A stretch of DNA of 64,000 bases, taken from positions 248,001-312,000 of the forward strand of contig CANLEE010000002.1 of the NCBI GenBank assembly GCA_947489585.1, written 5' to 3'. This stretch comes from an uncultured Psychroserpens sp. Its GTDB lineage: Bacteria; Bacteroidota; Bacteroidia; Flavobacteriales; Flavobacteriaceae. Numbering within the stretch: the first letter of the stretch is position 1; each line of letters begins with the position of its first letter. Shown one piece after another: positions 45,633 through 54,789 of this stretch. Below the pieces are notes generated by a model, which was not told the origin of the DNA, did not search any database, and saw nothing but the letters and a program-made list of their open reading frames with translations. The translations under genes were made by a program, and so were the position numbers.

Positions 45633-46940
45633 CTAGTTAGGCATTACCTCTGCATATAAATCGAAGTCTTCTGCTTCAATGACTTTAACGGTTGCAAATT
45701 CTCCCGTTTTTAGATAGGTAGCGGTCGCATCAATTAAAACCTCATTATCTACATCTGGTGAATCAAATTCAGTACGACCAACAAAATAGTTGCCTTCTTT
45801 ACGATCGATTACGACCTTAAATTCTTGTCCGATTTTTGCCTGATTCAACTCCCAAGAGATTTGCGATTGGATTTCCATAATTTGATTGGCTCTGTCCATT
45901 TTCACATCTTCAGGCACATCATCTTCTAGATTGTAAGCATGCGTGTTTTCTTCATGAGAATAGGTAAAACATCCTAAACGCTCAAAACGCATGTCTTTCA
46001 CCCAATCTCTAAGGGTTTCGAAATCTTCTTCAGTTTCACCTGGATAACCAACAATTAATGTCGTTCTAATGGTCATTTCAGGAACTTTTGCTCTAAACGC
46101 TTTAAGCAATTTTGTAGTTTTCTCTTTGGTTGTTCCACGACGCATACTTTTCAAAATGGCATCTGAAATGTGCTGTAACGGAATATCTAAATAGTTACAA
46201 ACCTTAGGCTCACGGTTCATCACATCTAATACATCCATAGGAAAACCAGTAGGAAAAGCATAATGCAAACGAATCCATTCAATACCATCTACTTGTACTA
46301 AGTGTTCTAGCAATTCGGCAAGATTTCGTTTTTTATACAAATCTAATCCGTAATACGTTAAATCTTGAGCAATTAAAATGAGTTCTTTAACACCATTGGC
46401 AGCTAATTTTTCGGCTTCTATTACAATCTCTTCAATAGGTGTACTCTTATGTTTTCCACGCATTAAAGGAATCGCACAAAAACTACAAGGTCTATCACAA
46501 CCTTCGGCAATTTTTAAATAGGCATAATTTTTTGGCGTTGTCGTTAGACGTTCTCCAATCAATTCGTGTTTGTAATCTGCTCCTAATGCTTTCAGTAATT
46601 GTGGTAATTCAGTCGTTCCAAAATACTGATCTACATTTGGGATTTCTTTCTGTAAATCTGGTTTATAACGCTCGCTTAAGCAACCTGTCACAAAAACTTT
46701 ATCAACGTCACCTGCTTCTTTTTTTTGCATAAATTCCAAAATCGTATTAACGCTTTCTTCTTTTGCATTATTAATGAAACCACAAGTATTAATTACAACA
46801 ACATTACCTTCCTCTTCATGTACTACATCCTTTCCATTGGCTTTTAATTGCCCCATCAATACTTCACTATCGTATACATTCTTACTACAGCCAAGTGTTA
46901 CAACATTGATTCTATTCTTCTTAAGTGATTTAGTTCTCAT
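45633..46940 (-). CDS. rimO: Ribosomal protein S12 methylthiotransferase RimO
   Basis: The 435-residue radical SAM enzyme adds methylthio to Asp89 of S12. It has the N-terminal UPF0004 domain (NVVTLGCSKNVYDSEVLMGQ, VINTCGF, CLSERY) with three cluster cysteines, the radical-SAM CxxxCxxC motif (GCDRPCSFCAIP), and a C-terminal TRAM domain. The frame can be extended to a TTG at 46946, but ATG at 46940 gives MRTKSLKKNRINVVTLGC and is preferred. Confidence 0.96.
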   Translation of the reverse strand: MRTKSLKKNRINVVTLGCSKNVYDSEVLMGQLKANGKDVVHEEEGNVVVINTCGFINNAKEESVNTILEFMQKKEAGDVDKVFVTGCLSERYKPDLQKEIPNVDQYFGTTELPQLLKALGADYKHELIGERLTTTPKNYAYLKIAEGCDRPCSFCAIPLMRGKHKSTPIEEIVIEAEKLAANGVKELILIAQDLTYYGLDLYKKRNLAELLEHLVQVDGIEWIRLHYAFPTGFPMDVLDVMNREPKVCNYLDIPLQHISDAILKSMRRGTTKEKTTKLLKAFRAKVPEMTIRTTLIVGYPGETEEDFETLRDWVKDMRFERLGCFTYSHEENTHAYNLEDDVPEDVKMDRANQIMEIQSQISWELNQAKIGQEFKVVIDRKEGNYFVGRTEFDSPDVDNEVLIDATATYLKTGEFATVKVIEAEDFDLYAEVMPN

Positions 46941-46957
46941 AGTCAAATTTCAGTGGG

Positions 46958-46965
46958 CAAAGATA
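46958..46965 (-). promoter_or_regulatory. Candidate -7 box (TATCTTTG) for rimO
   Basis: Fits TAnnTTTG on the minus strand, 17 bases before the rimO ATG. The nearest upstream TTTG is 27 bases away, so spacing is poor. Confidence 0.3.
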
Positions 46966-47044
46966 CATAATGATTATTGATATCTTTACCTTCAAATGAT
47001 TAAACCTTTTTTAACTGAAATTGTCTAATCTTGAAACCTATAAT

Positions 47045-48136
47045 ATGAAACCAATTCATCTGTTATACTTTTTCATATGTTATATGCTTGTATTTAGCTG
47101 TTCTTCTGATGATTCAGATGCAATCGAAGAGCAGCAAGAAGAAGAGCAGCAAGAATCTATTTACTTTCCTCCGCTAGATGCAACTGCTGTATGGGAAACT
47201 AAATCTATCACTGATTTAGGGTGGAATGAAACCCAGCTACAATCACTTTTAGACTTTTTAGAAACGAAGAATTCTAAGAGCTTTATTATACTTCATCGTG
47301 GCAAAATTGCCGTTGAACATTATATGAATGGTCATACAAGTACGTCGCCTTGGTATTGGGCAAGTGCAGGAAAAACACTCACATCTGCTGTCACTGGTAT
47401 TGCACAAGATAATGGGCTTCTAGATATCAACGCAAAGGTGTCTGATTATTTAGGAACTGGTTGGACAAACGCTCCGTTGGATAAAGAACAGTTAATCACT
47501 TGCAAAAACTTACTATCAATGAATTCTGGTTTAGATGATAGTTTGGGGGATAGTATTTCAGCAGAAAACCTGCAATATGTATCAAATGCTGGAGAGCGTT
47601 GGGCATATCATAATGTGTATGTAAAACTTCAAGATGTAGTGGCTAGTGCTAGCAATCAAAGCTGGTCTAGCTATTTCAATACCAGTTTAAAAAACAGAAT
47701 TGGCATGTCTGGAGGATGGATTCCATTAGGTGATTTAAATGTGTATTGGAGTAATACCAGAAGTATGGCACGTTTTGGTTTGATGGTTTCTACCAATGGC
47801 AAATGGGAAGATGTACAAATTATATCTGACGCTTTTTTAAATGAAGCAACAAATACGTCGCAATCGATAAACCAAGCTTATGGTTATTTATGGTGGCTTA
47901 ACGGAAAATCAAGCTATCACCTGCCTCAATCACAGCTTGAATTTCCTGGAGAACTAGTTCCAAATGCGCCTAGTGACATGTATAGTGCTTTGGGAAAAAA
48001 CGATCAAAAAATTTATATTGTTCCAAGTAAAGATCTTGTCATAATTAGAATGGGAGATGCTGCAGAAAATGTCAACTTTGCCTTATCTTCCTTTGATAAT
48101 GATTTATGGGAGAAAATTAATGCTGTAACAGATTAA
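47045..48136 (+). CDS. Serine hydrolase, class C beta-lactamase fold, lipoprotein
   Basis: From ATG 47045 the 363-residue protein has a lipobox (MLVFSC) then an acidic Ser/Asp/Glu/Gln linker typical of exported surface lipoproteins. The nucleophile motif is intact: SAGK in WYWASAGKTLTSAV, and YHN in RWAYHNVYVKLQ. The third motif is less clear (SALGKNDQKIY). The frame opens 8 residues earlier, but those residues do not fit a lipoprotein signal. It is convergent with the amidase gene, with four shared bases at the stops. Confidence 0.88.
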   Translation: MKPIHLLYFFICYMLVFSCSSDDSDAIEEQQEEEQQESIYFPPLDATAVWETKSITDLGWNETQLQSLLDFLETKNSKSFIILHRGKIAVEHYMNGHTSTSPWYWASAGKTLTSAVTGIAQDNGLLDINAKVSDYLGTGWTNAPLDKEQLITCKNLLSMNSGLDDSLGDSISAENLQYVSNAGERWAYHNVYVKLQDVVASASNQSWSSYFNTSLKNRIGMSGGWIPLGDLNVYWSNTRSMARFGLMVSTNGKWEDVQIISDAFLNEATNTSQSINQAYGYLWWLNGKSSYHLPQSQLEFPGELVPNAPSDMYSALGKNDQKIYIVPSKDLVIIRMGDAAENVNFALSSFDNDLWEKINAVTD

Positions 48137-49824
48137 TTATAATTTTCTGGAGACTTCCGCATTTTAGAGGCTTGCTCATAAACATAAGCCCATTCTAACA
48201 ATTGCTTTTCACGTAATCGAGAACTGATAAAGGTTAAACCTTTTGGAACCCCTTCTTCGGTATAACCCATAGGAACTGTAAGGGCTGGATATTCTGCTAC
48301 TGCTGCAAAACCTGCATGGTAATTATTTATTGAGAGAATTCCGTCTAGGTTTTGAACTGTCATAGGCTCATCGAAAAAACGTTTCCCATTGGTTTTTAAA
48401 ATATCTTTAATTTTTGTGAACTCTTGTTCTGTTGCAGAATCATCAGAAATGCCTTGAAATAATTTTTGTCCGTAAGGCATCGTATTCAAACTATCTGTTC
48501 TATTAAACTCCATAATATCTTCAATAGATGTGTACTCTAAATAAGGGTTTCCATAATCTTTTAAATAGCTTACTAAATCTACTTTCATATCAAGGTTGAG
48601 TAACCTTAAAAATCCTGGGAGGTTAATATCTAAAGGTTCGATTTCAATAATTTCAGCACCTTGTTTCTTTAATTGTGCTATTGCATTCACATAAAGTGGA
48701 TCTTCTAATAAGTTTTTAAATGCTCCTAAACGTTTGCCTTCAAGCGTAGCGTCTTTTAAGTTTTTTTGATAGAACGGACGTTCCCAAAGGTTATACACAG
48801 ATTTAGAATCTGAAATGTCCTCACCAAAGAGCGCATCCAAAAGAATGGCATTATCCATGACATTTTTAGTGATTGGTCCAGCGGTATCTAAAGTTGATGA
48901 AATTGGAACAATCCCACTTCGGCTTACCAAACCAATAGTAGGTTTTAAGCCAACAGTAGAGTTTTGACTAGCTGGCGATAAAATAGAACCAGAGGTCTCA
49001 CTCCCAATAGCTGCTGCACAAAAATTTGCTGTTACTGCGACTCCACTTCCAGAACTAGAACCTCCAGTATCTATAATTCTACGACCATACGGATTAAGTG
49101 TTTGACCACCAATTGCAGAATATCCGCTCGGACAATCGCCACAAAAGAAATAAGCCCATTCGCTCAGATTAGCTTTTCCTAAAATAATAGCATCTTGAGA
49201 TTTTAATTGCTTAACAATAAAGGCATCTTCGGTTGTGTTATTCTTTAAAGCAACTGCACCAGCTGTCGTTGGCATTCCATCGGTATTTATATTATCTTTT
49301 AAAAGTATTGGTATGCCATATACTGAAAAATTAAAGACTTCCTCTCTAATGTCCATATGTCGCAATTTTTCATCTTTGCCTCTAGCTTGTTTTATTGCAT
49401 CTGGGTTTATAGCTATAACAGAATTTAATGACAATCCATTTTTGCGATCAAATTTTCTAATACGATATAAATAGAATTTTGTGAGTGATTCATAAGACAG
49501 TTTTTTATTTTGAATATTCTTATGAAGCGTCGGAATATCTTGATCTAAAATAAAAGGTTTTAACGCATTATAGTTGTCTTCAGTAAAATCCTTTAAATCA
49601 TCATCAATAACATCCCAAAGCTCAGTTGTATTAATGTATTCTGAATCTAGGACTTTAAATTCTCTAAAATCCTTTGTTGAAATAGCACTAATACCTTCTT
49701 CATCTTTAGACTCTTGAGGCACTTCGATAGTATCGACATCTTTTAACGTTTCTTCTTTTTTCTCTTCGGAAGGCTTACAGTTATAGGTAATAAAAATGAG
49801 GCAAATTAGAAGTAAATATCGCAT
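48133..49824 (-). CDS. Amidase-signature family lipoprotein
   Basis: The 563-residue protein has a lipobox (FITYNCKP, Cys16) and the amidase signature: Lys in LLKDNINTDG, cis-Ser and catalytic Ser in TGGSSSGSGVAV, and GSETSGSILSPAS. The Ser-cisSer-Lys triad is complete. Such enzymes hydrolyse amides; relatives anchored outside the inner membrane could act on peptides or peptidoglycan fragments, but the substrate is unknown. The C-terminal part is intact (EYPALTVPMGYTEEGVPKGL). Confidence 0.92.
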   Translation of the reverse strand: MRYLLLICLIFITYNCKPSEEKKEETLKDVDTIEVPQESKDEEGISAISTKDFREFKVLDSEYINTTELWDVIDDDLKDFTEDNYNALKPFILDQDIPTLHKNIQNKKLSYESLTKFYLYRIRKFDRKNGLSLNSVIAINPDAIKQARGKDEKLRHMDIREEVFNFSVYGIPILLKDNINTDGMPTTAGAVALKNNTTEDAFIVKQLKSQDAIILGKANLSEWAYFFCGDCPSGYSAIGGQTLNPYGRRIIDTGGSSSGSGVAVTANFCAAAIGSETSGSILSPASQNSTVGLKPTIGLVSRSGIVPISSTLDTAGPITKNVMDNAILLDALFGEDISDSKSVYNLWERPFYQKNLKDATLEGKRLGAFKNLLEDPLYVNAIAQLKKQGAEIIEIEPLDINLPGFLRLLNLDMKVDLVSYLKDYGNPYLEYTSIEDIMEFNRTDSLNTMPYGQKLFQGISDDSATEQEFTKIKDILKTNGKRFFDEPMTVQNLDGILSINNYHAGFAAVAEYPALTVPMGYTEEGVPKGLTFISSRLREKQLLEWAYVYEQASKMRKSPENYN

Positions 49825-49879
49825 GATTTATATTTTTAATAAAAATACGGAAAAATCAAATCAATACGATTGTAAAAAA

Positions 49880-49915
49880 ATAACGCATCAAAAGCTTATT
49901 GTTTTGATGCGTTAT
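49880..49915. terminator. Terminator hairpin downstream of the secreted hypothetical gene
   Basis: ATAACGCATCAAAA (49880-49893) pairs perfectly with 49902-49915 across an eight-base loop. On the minus strand a run of eight Ts follows, giving a strong intrinsic terminator for the gene at 49942-50691. Confidence 0.85.
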
Positions 49916-49941
49916 AGTATAGAAGTGATTCTATTTAAATT

Positions 49942-50691
49942 TTAAAGCGTACTCATATAATTAGTGAGCTTAACTAAATCTTGCTCTTCCTTTAAATTAA
50001 TGCGTTCTTTTTTCATATAATCTTTTAAGGCTTCAGCTTGTTTAGGAAATGTCTTGAGTAGCTTACGCTGTTTTGCCTCTATCTTTTTAGGGTATTTTTC
50101 GTTATGATCAAGAACGTAGTAATCATTATACATGGTAAACCTTGCTGCTCTATCTGCTTGATTTGGTGTTGCAGCTTTTTCAGCAGGTGTCAAAATACAG
50201 CGCTTTCTTAGGAGTAAAGTAAACTTCTCAGTTACATTAACCTCTATAAAGTAACTATTGGTTGTGTTTCCGTTTTCATCATTATAATAGAATGATTTAA
50301 TCGTCTTTCCATCTAATACAACTTTACTGTTTTCTGTTTTTAGAAAAGCATCATATAAAGGCATTTCACTGTTTAAGTTAACTGCGCTATTATCTGTTAA
50401 TATTTCAATTTGATCATTATATACATTGTATCTTAAATAGAAATGCCCTTCAGATTCATCATTTAAAAAGAACTCACCATCTGCAAAGTTTTTGTTGAGA
50501 TAAGGACTCCCTTTAATTTGGCTAAACTTGATAGCATTATCTCTATTTTGACTATTGAGTTTATCTCTCAAGACCTGCTTAAGGCGCCATGATGCTTCAA
50601 ATTGATTAGGTGTTCCAGCAACAGCTTGAGAAAAAGATACTGTTGAAGTCAATAAAAAAAATATTAGCGTTAATGATGTTATATGTTTCAT
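49942..50691 (-). CDS. Secreted hypothetical protein (249 aa)
   Basis: Signal peptide of ~22 residues (FFLLTSTVSFSQ). The mature protein is beta-rich at first (FYLRYNVYNDQIEILTDN; SYFIEVNVTEKFTLLLRKRC). A helical basic C-terminus follows, containing a KTFPKQAEALKDYMKKERI-like segment. It lies downstream of ftsY with a 43-bp gap on the same strand. I recognise no family. It ends at a strong hairpin. Probably periplasmic or outer-membrane associated. Confidence 0.8.
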   Translation of the reverse strand: MKHITSLTLIFFLLTSTVSFSQAVAGTPNQFEASWRLKQVLRDKLNSQNRDNAIKFSQIKGSPYLNKNFADGEFFLNDESEGHFYLRYNVYNDQIEILTDNSAVNLNSEMPLYDAFLKTENSKVVLDGKTIKSFYYNDENGNTTNSYFIEVNVTEKFTLLLRKRCILTPAEKAATPNQADRAARFTMYNDYYVLDHNEKYPKKIEAKQRKLLKTFPKQAEALKDYMKKERINLKEEQDLVKLTNYMSTL

Positions 50692-50734
50692 TTTAATCGG
50701 ATTTCAATTGATATTTAAAATTAAATAAAAAATA

Positions 50735-51709
50735 TTACTTAAAAAAAGAGTCTACAAACTCATATTTATTAAATACTTGTAAATCTTCTATACCTTCTCC
50801 AACACCAATATATTTAACAGGTATTTGGAATTGATCGCTAATTCCTATTACAACACCGCCTTTTGCTGTGCCGTCGAGTTTTGTAACCGCTAATGAGGTT
50901 ACTTCTGTCGCTGCAGTAAATTGCTTAGCTTGTTCAAAAGCGTTTTGTCCTGTAGACCCATCTAATACAAGTAGTACATCATGAGGTGCATCTCCAATAA
51001 CTTTTTGCATGACACGCTTAACCTTTGTCAACTCATTCATTAAGTTGATTTTATTATGTAAACGCCCAGCTGTATCTATAATAATAACATCTGCATCTTG
51101 ATTTACTCCAGATTGTAATGCATCAAAAGCTACACTTGCAGGATCACTTCCCATTTCTTGACGAACCATAGGAATATCTACACGGTCGGCCCAAACTTGA
51201 AGCTGATCAATTGCTGCTGCTCTAAAGGTATCTGCAGCTCCAAGAACAACATTTAAGCCTTTCTTTTTAAACTGATAGGCCAATTTACCAATAGTTGTCG
51301 TTTTACCTACACCATTAACACCAACAACCATTAAGACATAAGGTGTTTTAGAACCATCATCTTGCTTTGGCAATTCTGGAATCACATAATCGGTATCTTC
51401 TCCTGAATTGGTTTCAGATAAAAGTCCGGCAATTTCATCTCGTAGAATTTGATTTAATTCTGAAGTGCCTAAATACTTATCCTTAGCAACCCGTTCTTCA
51501 ATACGTTCAATAACTTTTAACGTCGTATCCACTCCAACATCACTAGATACTAAAACCTCTTCAAGGTTATCTAAAACATCATCATCTACTTTAGACTTAC
51601 CAGCAACCGCTTTGTTTAGTTTCGAGAAAAACGATGTTTTCGATTTCTCTAGCCCTTTATCAAGGGTTTCTTTTTTTTCCGAAGAAAATATTTTTTTAAA
51701 AAAACTCAT
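50735..51709 (-). CDS. ftsY: Signal recognition particle receptor FtsY
   Basis: The 324-residue SRP-type GTPase has an N-domain helical bundle and the G-domain motifs: VGVNGVGKTTTIGKLA (G1), DTFRAAAIDQLQVW (G2/insertion box), IDTAGRLHNK (G3) and TKLDGTAKGG (G4/G5). The acidic A domain is missing or very short, as usual in Bacteroidota. It receives the SRP-nascent-chain complex at the inner membrane. The gene lies downstream of the L28-L33-DUF4295 genes, separated from them by a terminator-like hairpin. Confidence 0.97.
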   Translation of the reverse strand: MSFFKKIFSSEKKETLDKGLEKSKTSFFSKLNKAVAGKSKVDDDVLDNLEEVLVSSDVGVDTTLKVIERIEERVAKDKYLGTSELNQILRDEIAGLLSETNSGEDTDYVIPELPKQDDGSKTPYVLMVVGVNGVGKTTTIGKLAYQFKKKGLNVVLGAADTFRAAAIDQLQVWADRVDIPMVRQEMGSDPASVAFDALQSGVNQDADVIIIDTAGRLHNKINLMNELTKVKRVMQKVIGDAPHDVLLVLDGSTGQNAFEQAKQFTAATEVTSLAVTKLDGTAKGGVVIGISDQFQIPVKYIGVGEGIEDLQVFNKYEFVDSFFK

Positions 51710-51803
51710 CCTTTTGTTATAGTTATAACATCTTAAGCAATTTCCTTGCCTTTAATTTTTACTGCTAATTTGGCAGATAATCGTTCAAATATAGACATAA
51801 AAA

Positions 51804-51829
51804 AACTGCTTTCAAATATGAAAGCAGTT
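51804..51829. terminator. Terminator-like hairpin between DUF4295 gene and ftsY
   Basis: AACTGCTTTCA (51804-51814) pairs perfectly with 51819-51829 over an AATA loop. On the minus strand it is followed by seven Ts. It would end or attenuate the rpmB-rpmG-DUF4295 transcript before ftsY. Confidence 0.75.
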
Positions 51830-51852
51830 CGTAATTAGATAAAAAATCTAAT

Positions 51853-52005
51853 TTATTTCTTGTTTAAAAAATCATTGACAAACTCTGGTGCCATTACTGA
51901 CTCAACAAACATGTAAGCGCCAGTTTTTGGTGACTTTACCATTTTGATCGCTTTTGTAAGTCTTTTAGATCCTGTTTGTAATGATGCTACTGATTTCTTT
52001 GCCAT
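51853..52005 (-). CDS. DUF4295 family small basic protein (50 aa)
   Basis: The sequence runs MAKKSVASLQTGSKRLTKAI, continues KMVKSPKTGAYMFVESVMAP and ends EFVNDFLNKK. It is the DUF4295 family, nearly confined to Bacteroidota and almost always encoded beside L33 and L28, as here (13 bp after rpmG). Size, basic charge and position suggest a ribosome-associated protein. I recall that an extra Bacteroidota ribosomal protein (called bL38) has been reported from a Flavobacterium ribosome and may be this family, but I could not check it. Confidence 0.93.
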   Translation of the reverse strand: MAKKSVASLQTGSKRLTKAIKMVKSPKTGAYMFVESVMAPEFVNDFLNKK

Positions 52006-52018
52006 GACTTATATTTTT

Positions 52019-52201
52019 TTATTTAATCTCTTTGTGAACTGTCATACGCTTTAAAATTGGATTAAATTTCTTAATCTCCATTCTATCTGGCGTATTTTTT
52101 TTATTTTTTGTAGTAATGTAACGAGATGTTCCTGGTTGTCCAGACTCTTTGTGCTCAGTACATTCTAATATAACCTGTATTCTATTTCCTTTTTTTGCCA
52201 T
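52019..52201 (-). CDS. rpmG: 50S ribosomal protein L33
   Basis: The 60-residue protein reads [20 protein letters not shown] followed by a [20 protein letters not shown] stretch, the L33 pattern. Only one cysteine (CTEH) remains, so it is the zinc-free form. It sits between rpmB (27 bp upstream) and the DUF4295 gene. Confidence 0.97.
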   Translation of the reverse strand: MAKKGNRIQVILECTEHKESGQPGTSRYITTKNKKNTPDRMEIKKFNPILKRMTVHKEIK

Positions 52202-52228
52202 TGTACGTGTATTTAACGCGTTATGCTA

Positions 52229-52465
52229 TTATTTTAAAAATCCTTTGGATTTAGCTTCTTTGATTGCAGCAGAAATACCAACCTTGTTGATAGTCTTTAA
52301 TGCAGAAGTTGATACTTTTAAAGTGATCCACTCATCTTGTTCTGGAATATAGAAACGCTTTTTGATTAAGTTAGCGTTAAATTTACGCTTCGTTTTATTC
52401 ATTGCGTGAGATACGTTGTTTCCAACCATCGCTTTCTTTCCAGTAAGTTCACAAACTCTTGACAT
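52229..52465 (-). CDS. rpmB: 50S ribosomal protein L28
   Basis: The 78-residue protein begins MSRVCELTGKKAMVGNNVSH and has NKTKRKFNANLIKKRFYIPE and KVSTSALKTINKVGI. Only one cysteine remains, so it is the zinc-free form. It is the first gene of the L28-L33-DUF4295 operon and follows a good promoter candidate. Confidence 0.97.
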   Translation of the reverse strand: MSRVCELTGKKAMVGNNVSHAMNKTKRKFNANLIKKRFYIPEQDEWITLKVSTSALKTINKVGISAAIKEAKSKGFLK

Positions 52466-52505
52466 TTCTTTCTAACTTTAAATTATGTTCTTTTAAAACA
52501 GGGTG

Positions 52506-52537
52506 CAAATTTAATAAAACTTTACAATACCCACAAA
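52506..52537 (-). promoter_or_regulatory. Promoter for the rpmB-rpmG-DUF4295 operon
   Basis: On the minus strand TTTG (52537-52534) is followed after 20 bases by TAAATTTG (52513-52506). Both elements and spacing fit the Bacteroidota sigma-A consensus. Transcription would start near 52500, giving a leader of ~35 bases before rpmB. Confidence 0.65.
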
Positions 52538-52546
52538 CTAAAAGTG

Positions 52547-53794
52547 CTACTTTTTTAAAATTTCTTTTTGTAACATTTCAAAGGCTTTATTTGCTGCTTT
52601 ATTAATCACTTTCACACGATGATTACCAAAACTAAATTTCTCAGAATACACCTGATCTTTCGTAGCAATGGCAATATAAACTATCCCTAAATCTTCGGCC
52701 GTATCATCTTTTGTTGGCCCCGCATTGCCTGTTGTAGCTATTGCATAATCAGTATGCAATAATTCTCGCACATTACTTGCCATAGCTTCTGCTACTGCTC
52801 CACTTACCACAGAATGCTCATTTATTATACCCTCGGAAACGTTAAGCACATTAATTTTGGTTTCTTTAGTATAACTTACAACGCTTCCTTTAAAATATTT
52901 TGATGCACCAGCATTCACTGTAAAACGTTCAGCTATGAGTCCTCCTGTACAACTTTCGGCTGTTGCAACAGTTTTCTTCAATTCAGTAAGGCACTTTCCA
53001 ATAGCTGCCTCTAAAGACAAGTCGTTTTCAAAACCAACGAAAATATCTTTAATTTGAGGTAATAATAATTGTGTTTGTTTTTCCATTTCGGCTTCAACAA
53101 TCACTTTATCATTGCCTTTAGCAGATAAACGCAAACGCACACGACCCAAACTTGGCAAATACGCTAATTTGATAAACTCCGGTAATTCATTTTCAAAAGT
53201 CTCAATACGCTGAGCTAGTGTACTTTCTCCTAAACCATAGGTCAAAAATGTTTGATGCTGGATGTACGGAAATTGAAATTGACGTCTTAATTTTGGAATG
53301 ACTTCATCTTCAATCAAGGCCTTCATCTCATAAGGTACTCCTGGTAAGGATATAAAAACGGTGTTGTTTTTTTCTAGCCACATGCCTGGAGCACTACCAT
53401 ATTTGTTCATCAATATTTCAGATTTTGAAGGTACCAATGCCTGATCTAAATTGACTTGCGTAACTGGTTTTTTAACGAAAGCCTCCCAAAGATGTTCAAT
53501 GTTTTTCCTAACAGAACTATTTTCTATTAGCGTATCATCAAAATATTCGGCTATCGTTTTTTTAGTGATATCGTCTTTTGTAGGCCCTAAGCCACCAGTA
53601 ATAATAACGATATCTGCATTGGCTTCAGCTTCAGAAAACGATTTCAGAATATGAGTTCGATCATCTTGTACGGATGTGATTTGATACACCGAAACGCCAA
53701 TTTTATTAAGCTGTTTTGCTATAAATGCAGAATTTGTGTCAACGATTTGTCCAATGAGAATCTCATCACCAATGGTAATAATTTCTGCTTGCAT
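52547..53794 (-). CDS. cinA: CinA family protein (competence/damage-inducible; nicotinamide-nucleotide amidohydrolase)
   Basis: The 415-residue protein has an N-terminal molybdopterin-binding-like domain (EIITIGDEILIGQIVDTNSA, IITGGLGPTKDD) and a C-terminal CinA amidohydrolase domain (VATAESCTGGLIAERFT, VSGAVAEAMA, ATTGNAGPTKDDTAEDLG). The catalytic Ser-Cys region TAESCTGG is intact. It recycles NMN to nicotinate mononucleotide and may dephosphorylate ADP-ribose. Its ATG overlaps the Hpt gene stop by one base. Confidence 0.96.
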   Translation of the reverse strand: MQAEIITIGDEILIGQIVDTNSAFIAKQLNKIGVSVYQITSVQDDRTHILKSFSEAEANADIVIITGGLGPTKDDITKKTIAEYFDDTLIENSSVRKNIEHLWEAFVKKPVTQVNLDQALVPSKSEILMNKYGSAPGMWLEKNNTVFISLPGVPYEMKALIEDEVIPKLRRQFQFPYIQHQTFLTYGLGESTLAQRIETFENELPEFIKLAYLPSLGRVRLRLSAKGNDKVIVEAEMEKQTQLLLPQIKDIFVGFENDLSLEAAIGKCLTELKKTVATAESCTGGLIAERFTVNAGASKYFKGSVVSYTKETKINVLNVSEGIINEHSVVSGAVAEAMASNVRELLHTDYAIATTGNAGPTKDDTAEDLGIVYIAIATKDQVYSEKFSFGNHRVKVINKAANKAFEMLQKEILKK

Positions 53795-54135
53795 TAGATG
53801 CTGAAGTCTTGTTTGAGTTCTGCCGTAGCATTCTCTACTGCAGTTAATACTAAGTCTAATTCTTTAGAGCAGTCTTCTTCCCCCTTTTCAAATTTGCCCC
53901 AATCTTGAACTACGATTAGATCTTCAAGTACGCCAAGTTCAAATAAGTCTATTGTAGGTTTCATTTTATGAGCCGCTTGATACGTGTTGTAGAAATCTTG
54001 TTCAGCCACTGCTTTTTTGAGTCGTGCTGCATCTTCAGGCACTTCTTCTAAAAAAGCTTCAGCTAATGTCTGGATAAAATCCATATCATTATCTGCTAAT
54101 TCACGAACTCTTGATAATTTGTAATGTTGTTCCAT
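53794..54135 (-). CDS. Stand-alone histidine phosphotransfer (Hpt) domain protein
   Basis: The 113-residue helical protein has the Hpt phospho-acceptor motif AAHKMKPT (His56). Such proteins pass phosphoryl groups between hybrid histidine kinases and response regulators. No kinase or regulator is nearby, so its partners must be elsewhere. It sits 2 bp after the FAH-family gene and overlaps cinA, in an operon with no signalling genes. Confidence 0.85.
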   Translation of the reverse strand: MEQHYKLSRVRELADNDMDFIQTLAEAFLEEVPEDAARLKKAVAEQDFYNTYQAAHKMKPTIDLFELGVLEDLIVVQDWGKFEKGEEDCSKELDLVLTAVENATAELKQDFSI

Positions 54136-54137
54136 TA

Positions 54138-54749
54138 TTATTTTACTGTAATTGAAAACAATTGCTTGTCTTCTATATATCCCTTTAATTTATCATTAGC
54201 AATAACTTTGCCAACTCCTGATGGAGTTCCTGTAAAGATAATATCTCCAATCTTTAAAGTAAAATATTTTGAGACATATTCTATAATTTCATCAATTTTC
54301 CAAAGCATCAAACTGGTATTTCCATTTTGGACTACACCATCATTTTTATGCAAACTAAAATTGATATTATTTACATCTTTAAAATCACTTTTAGGTAACC
54401 ATTCTCCAATTACAGCTGCACCATCGAAGGCTTTAGCTTTTTCCCAAGGCAAACCTTTTGCCTTAAGTTTTGCTTGTAAATCTCGAGCTGTAAAGTCGAT
54501 ACCTAAGCCAATTTGGTCATAATATTTATGAGCAAACTTTTTAGAGATGTGCTTTCCAACTTTAGTAATCTTCACAAGAATTTCTACTTCATGATGTATA
54601 TCTTCAGAAAAATCTGGAATAAAAAACGGTTGTTTCTTTAATAAGATAGAGGTGTCTGGCTTTAAAAACACAACAGGATCTGTAGGTCTTTCATTTTCGA
54701 ACTCCTTAATATGCTCTGTATAATTACGCCCTATGCAAATAAGTTTCAT
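54138..54749 (-). CDS. Fumarylacetoacetate hydrolase (FAH) family protein
   Basis: The 203-residue short-form FAH fold starts with MKLICIGRNYTEHIKEFENE. It has the metal-ligand Glu pair in DIHHEVEILVKI, GLGIDFTARDLQ and the final IIFTGTPSGVGKV. Enzymes of this size (YcgM type) act as acylpyruvate hydrolases, oxaloacetate decarboxylases or tautomerases. It is the second gene of the exonuclease-FAH-Hpt-CinA run. Confidence 0.93.
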   Translation of the reverse strand: MKLICIGRNYTEHIKEFENERPTDPVVFLKPDTSILLKKQPFFIPDFSEDIHHEVEILVKITKVGKHISKKFAHKYYDQIGLGIDFTARDLQAKLKAKGLPWEKAKAFDGAAVIGEWLPKSDFKDVNNINFSLHKNDGVVQNGNTSLMLWKIDEIIEYVSKYFTLKIGDIIFTGTPSGVGKVIANDKLKGYIEDKQLFSITVK

Positions 54750-54789
54750 TGTCTAGATAATTTAGATGGTTAAACCTATTAAATTTATT

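Noticed and set aside
48133..48136. Shared stop bases between the serine hydrolase and amidase genes.
   Set aside because: Convergent genes with overlapping TAA codons are common; there is no sign of a merged or broken gene.
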